Positions 5,001-6,422 of a stretch of DNA of 6,422 nucleotides are shown here, piece after piece (within the stretch, counting starts at the first letter, position 1; each line of letters starts with the position of its first letter). A model generated the notes under the pieces. It saw only the letters and a list, made by a program, of their open reading frames with translations, ran no database searches and was not told where the DNA came from. This DNA is from an uncultured bacterium (lineage in GTDB: Bacteria > Patescibacteriota > Minisyncoccia > Phycocordibacterales > PALSA-1337). Location: NCBI GenBank assembly GCA_903876465.1, contig CAIRAF010000038.1:1-6422 (forward strand), read 5' to 3'. Both the position numbers and the translations under genes were made by a program.

Positions 5001-5276
5001 CCTCTCGGTGGTAAAGCACAAGGTGGAGGTCAGCGTTTTGGAGAAATGGAAGTCTGGGCACTCTTGGGTCATGGTGCCGCACATACACTTCGTGAAGTTC
5101 TTACTGTTAAATCAGATGATATTCTCGGTCGTTCCCAAGCATTCGACGCTATTGTTAAGGGTGAACGTATGAAGCTTCCAAATTTGCCAGCATCATTCAA
5201 TGTTCTCTTGAAAACACTTCGTGGTTTGGCGCTCAATGTGGAATTAGCAAAGAAGCCAGTCGTAGCTGAAGAATAA
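2076..5276 (+). CDS. rpoB: DNA-directed RNA polymerase subunit beta
   Basis: The beta subunit forms one pincer of RNA polymerase and, with beta', the active centre. At 1066 residues it is shorter than in Firmicutes (~1150-1190) or E. coli (1342), with no large lineage insertions. Landmarks: the N-terminal entry P-N-L-V-E-S-Q-L (28-35); G-T-F-I-I-N-G-V-E-R-V (125-135); the rifampicin-region segment 389-411; G-P-G-G-L-S-R-E-R-A-G-F-E-V-R-D (412-427); C-P-I-H-T-P-E-G-P-N-I-G (437-448); the active-site block K-M-A-G-R-H-G-N-K-G-V-I-S-K (837-850); and the C-terminal clamp/switch region with Q-Q-P-L-G-G-K-A-Q-G-G-G-Q-R-F-G-E-M-E-V-W (974-994). The ATG at 2076 follows an A/T-rich, SD-free stretch and gives the expected N-terminus. 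Codons favour CTC, CGT and AAG, suggesting strong expression. The upstream neighbour is trmD rather than rplL. Compared with E. coli the rifampicin pocket is altered at several positions. Confidence 0.98.
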   Translation: MHTTTHVSTGPRPKKYFSRYQVPLAPMPNLVESQLTSFASLLDHGFGNLLKEFAPISDYAGKKFDLSMGGIELVRPKFDEHYAKVNKLNYEGQIKVKVVLKNKTLNVVKEQEMFLADIPLMTDHGTFIINGVERVIAPQLARSFGIFFTSNEVKGKNYFGAKVIPARGVWMEIEMDTDGTILCRIDRKRKFPITSLMRVLGASTNDAISDLFKGNPEVKKVVDLTLAKDHAKTVDEAYMEIHKRLRDGDLATAENARSFIQTILKADRYDISRVGRFRFNKRFGKSMEEKDLERRTISLDDIVTTIGHIVTLSVTPDMQPDDIDHLGSRRVRYVGELLEQRIRLGLTQMKRNIQDKMSTVEPDVTLPVSFIYPRPLQARIKEFFTTNQLSQFMAQENVLAEIEHLRTLTALGPGGLSRERAGFEVRDVHPSHYGRLCPIHTPEGPNIGLVLRLTAYARINEFGMIETPYAKVKNGIVTKEIQYMNALEEENFRIAHAATPYNAEGKITGDEVEVRINGSPALATAKEVDYIDIATNQAFSIATSLIPFLNHDDANRALMGSNMQKQATPCLVPEAPVVATGIEAKAVIDTGRVIVAQEEGEITEVDAKKIVFKSKKTGKNHEYNLVLFSRTNGFTVFHQRPIVSVGDKVKKGDILADTSTSDKGEIALGHNALVAFMSWSGSNYEDAIILSERVVKNSKWSSIHIEEFVVNVRDTKLGPEVTTCDIPNVGEAKLKNLTEEGIVRIGAEVRPGDILVGKISPKGETQLTPEERLLRSIFGEKARDVKDTSKRMENGKRGRVISVKIFSREKGDKLESGIIKKIYIEVAQVRNVSVGDKMAGRHGNKGVISKILPEEDMPYMEDGTPIDVILTPLGVPSRMNLGQILELHLGLAAYTLGYQAIVPPFVGATDAEIKEELVKAGYDASGKMKLRDGRTGDHFQQPIAVGYMYILKLHHMVEDKIHMRSIGPYSLITQQPLGGKAQGGGQRFGEMEVWALLGHGAAHTLREVLTVKSDDILGRSQAFDAIVKGERMKLPNLPASFNVLLKTLRGLALNVELAKKPVVAEE

Positions 5277-5290
5277 TATTTTATTAATAT

Positions 5291-5833
5291 ATGAAAAATA
5301 TAAAAAATAAGAGAATAATTTTTGGCGCAATCATAGTCATCGTCCTTGTCATTGCGTTTACGTATATCGACAAGTCTTCTTCAACTGAAGAAAGTGCCGA
5401 CAATGGTCCAAGTTTTGGTTCCGCTACAACTACATTTCTGACAGAAGCGACTTCAACACCGATTGTTACAACTTCCTCAACTTCAAATCCTGGTCAAATA
5501 TTCGCTTATTATTTGAATATTGCTACGACCACATTCAGTCAGAATCAACCAATCAATATGACACTCTTTGTGTATAACTTGAGTAAAGTTCCAGAGACAA
5601 TGACGTTTCCAACTGGTTGCCAAGGAACATATACAATTGCAGGTTTTGACATGATGAAACATATCACTTGTATACCTAGTTCAACATCATTCACCATCAA
5701 GCCAGAAAGTGTTCGCCAAGTCGCCATCGCACATTATCCAGGTGTATTCAAGATTCCAACAGGACAACACGATCTCTATACAGGCATCGTAGGATATGGA
5801 GGAATTACAACATCTGTCACGATAACACCATAA
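5291..5833 (+). CDS. Membrane-anchored or secreted protein with BsuPI-like beta domain, between rpoB and rpoC
   Basis: A 180-residue protein. Residues 1-8 are basic (M-K-N-I-K-N-K-R), 9-25 form one hydrophobic segment (signal anchor or signal peptide, no lipobox Cys), about 28-68 is a Ser/Thr-rich linker, and about 69-180 looks like a beta-sandwich. The pattern of a strand with V-Y-N-L-S (94-98), F-P-T-G-C (106-110), T-I-A-G-F-D (115-120), I-K-P-E-S (136-140) and an alternating C-terminal strand resembles the BsuPI/Ig-like domain of extracytoplasmic proteins. This is judgement by eye and not firm. Two cysteines (110, 127) could form a disulfide outside the cell. The gene starts 14 bases after the rpoB stop and ends 36 bases before rpoC, with no promoter or terminator seen, so it is probably co-transcribed. 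There is no SD before the ATG. An exported protein in this position is unusual and its role is unknown; nothing here shows a link to transcription. Confidence 0.85.
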   Translation: MKNIKNKRIIFGAIIVIVLVIAFTYIDKSSSTEESADNGPSFGSATTTFLTEATSTPIVTTSSTSNPGQIFAYYLNIATTTFSQNQPINMTLFVYNLSKVPETMTFPTGCQGTYTIAGFDMMKHITCIPSSTSFTIKPESVRQVAIAHYPGVFKIPTGQHDLYTGIVGYGGITTSVTITP

Positions 5834-5869
5834 TATTTATAAACCACATTAACAGATAATTTACAAAAT

Positions 5870-6422
5870 ATGACAACAATAACCACAAAAAAGAATACTG
5901 ACGCCATCGACTTCGACATCGTTCGTTTGACGCTGGCTTCACCAGACAAGATCCTTGAATGGTCTTATGGTGAGATCACCAAGCCAGAGACGATCAACTA
6001 TCGTACTCAACGTTCTGAAAAGAGCGGTCTCTTTGATGAGCGCATCTTTGGTCCAGACCGTGACTTCGAATGTTATTGTGGAAAATATCGTGGAATCCGA
6101 TATAAGGGTATTGTCTGTGAAAAATGTGGTGTTGAAATCACACGCTCAATAGTTCGTCGTGATCGTATGGGTCACATTGAACTCGCTTCACCAGTTTCTC
6201 ATATCTGGTTCCTTCGTTCAGTTCCATCACGTATTGGCCTCATCCTCGGTATGACTAGTGCTGACCTCGAAAAAGTTGTCTATTTCGCAGGTTACATCAT
6301 CACTAAGATTCATGAATCAGAAAAGGATCAATTCTTGAAAGATTTGGAAAGTGAATACAAGACAAAAGTTAAGACTGCTCAAGATGACAAAACAAAGGAA
6401 GCCTTGAAAGAGCTTGTCGTCA
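5870..6422 (+). CDS. rpoC: DNA-directed RNA polymerase subunit beta', N-terminal part
   Basis: The first 184 codons of beta', the subunit carrying the catalytic magnesium site; the frame is open to the window edge. The start M-T-T-I-T-T-K-K leads to the canonical D-I-V-R-L-T-L-A-S-P-D (16-26), then the W-S-Y-G-E-I-T-K-P-E-T-I-N-Y-R-T segment (31-46) and G-L-F-D-E-R-I-F-G-P (53-62). The N-terminal zinc ribbon is complete: C68-x-C70-G-K and C83-x-x-C86-G. It is followed by H-I-E-L-A-S-P-V-S-H-I-W-F (102-114) and P-S-R-I-G-L-I-L-G-M (119-128). From about residue 147 a lysine/glutamate-rich, helical stretch begins, probably the start of a coiled-coil-like insertion common in this region of bacterial beta'. 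The catalytic N-A-D-F-D-G-D motif lies beyond the window. The ATG follows an A-rich SD-free leader. It probably belongs to the rpoB transcript. Confidence 0.97.
   Translation, partial: MTTITTKKNTDAIDFDIVRLTLASPDKILEWSYGEITKPETINYRTQRSEKSGLFDERIFGPDRDFECYCGKYRGIRYKGIVCEKCGVEITRSIVRRDRMGHIELASPVSHIWFLRSVPSRIGLILGMTSADLEKVVYFAGYIITKIHESEKDQFLKDLESEYKTKVKTAQDDKTKEALKELVV

Noticed and set aside
5955..6152. A 65-codon open frame on the plus strand.
   Set aside because: It is an out-of-frame shadow of rpoC, whose zinc ribbon is encoded across the same bases.
1..6422. Search by eye for tRNA, rRNA, CRISPR arrays, insertion sequences and attachment sites.
   Set aside because: No cloverleaf with a GTTCGAATCC-like arm, no regularly spaced repeats, no transposase and no direct-repeat pairs were seen.

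Overview
The window reads as bacterial chromosome from a Candidate Phyla Radiation (Patescibacteria, probably Parcubacteria-like) organism. This is inferred from three things: a Parcubacteria-style secreted peptidoglycan-binding tail, a compact RpoB of 1066 residues without the large insertions of proteobacterial RpoB, and A/T-rich start regions with almost no Shine-Dalgarno (SD) sequences. The standard code fits: no TGA falls inside a real reading frame, and all five visible genuine stops are TAA or TAG. All supported genes lie on the + strand.

Layout. Positions 2-289 hold the end of a peptidoglycan-binding protein. A promoter with an extended -10 (303-330) and a 5' hairpin (338-353) lead into khpA (384-761), a KH-domain RNA-binding protein with an unusual Ala/Ser/Pro/Thr tail. 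It is closed by a strong intrinsic terminator (781-815). The 305 bases before trmD are not empty. They hold a promoter, a 9-base perfect anti-SD complement, a run of five hairpins and a strong terminator ending 8 bases before the trmD start. trmD (1067-1798) encodes the tRNA m1G37 methyltransferase. Another 277-base gap follows with the strongest promoter of the window (TTGACA, 17 bases, TGATAGGCT) and a second structured leader that ends in a hairpin plus T-tract. Then come rpoB (2076-5276), a small membrane-anchored protein gene (5291-5833) and the first 184 codons of rpoC (5870 to the edge).

The genes are core information processing: tRNA modification, RNA binding and the two large RNA polymerase subunits. 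rpoB, the small membrane protein gene and rpoC are close-packed and probably one transcript from the 1817-1845 promoter. The usual partners are absent here: no rpsP, rimM or rplS beside khpA/trmD, and no rplJ/rplL before rpoB.

The most interesting material is the pair of structured promoter-to-terminator RNA segments directly upstream of trmD and of rpoB. Both contain a GGAGG that serves no well-placed start codon, and both end in a hairpin beginning CCGT. They could be attenuator leaders or small RNAs; I recognise neither as a known family. Other points are the membrane protein gene between rpoB and rpoC, and a rifampicin pocket that differs from sensitive enzymes at several contact positions.
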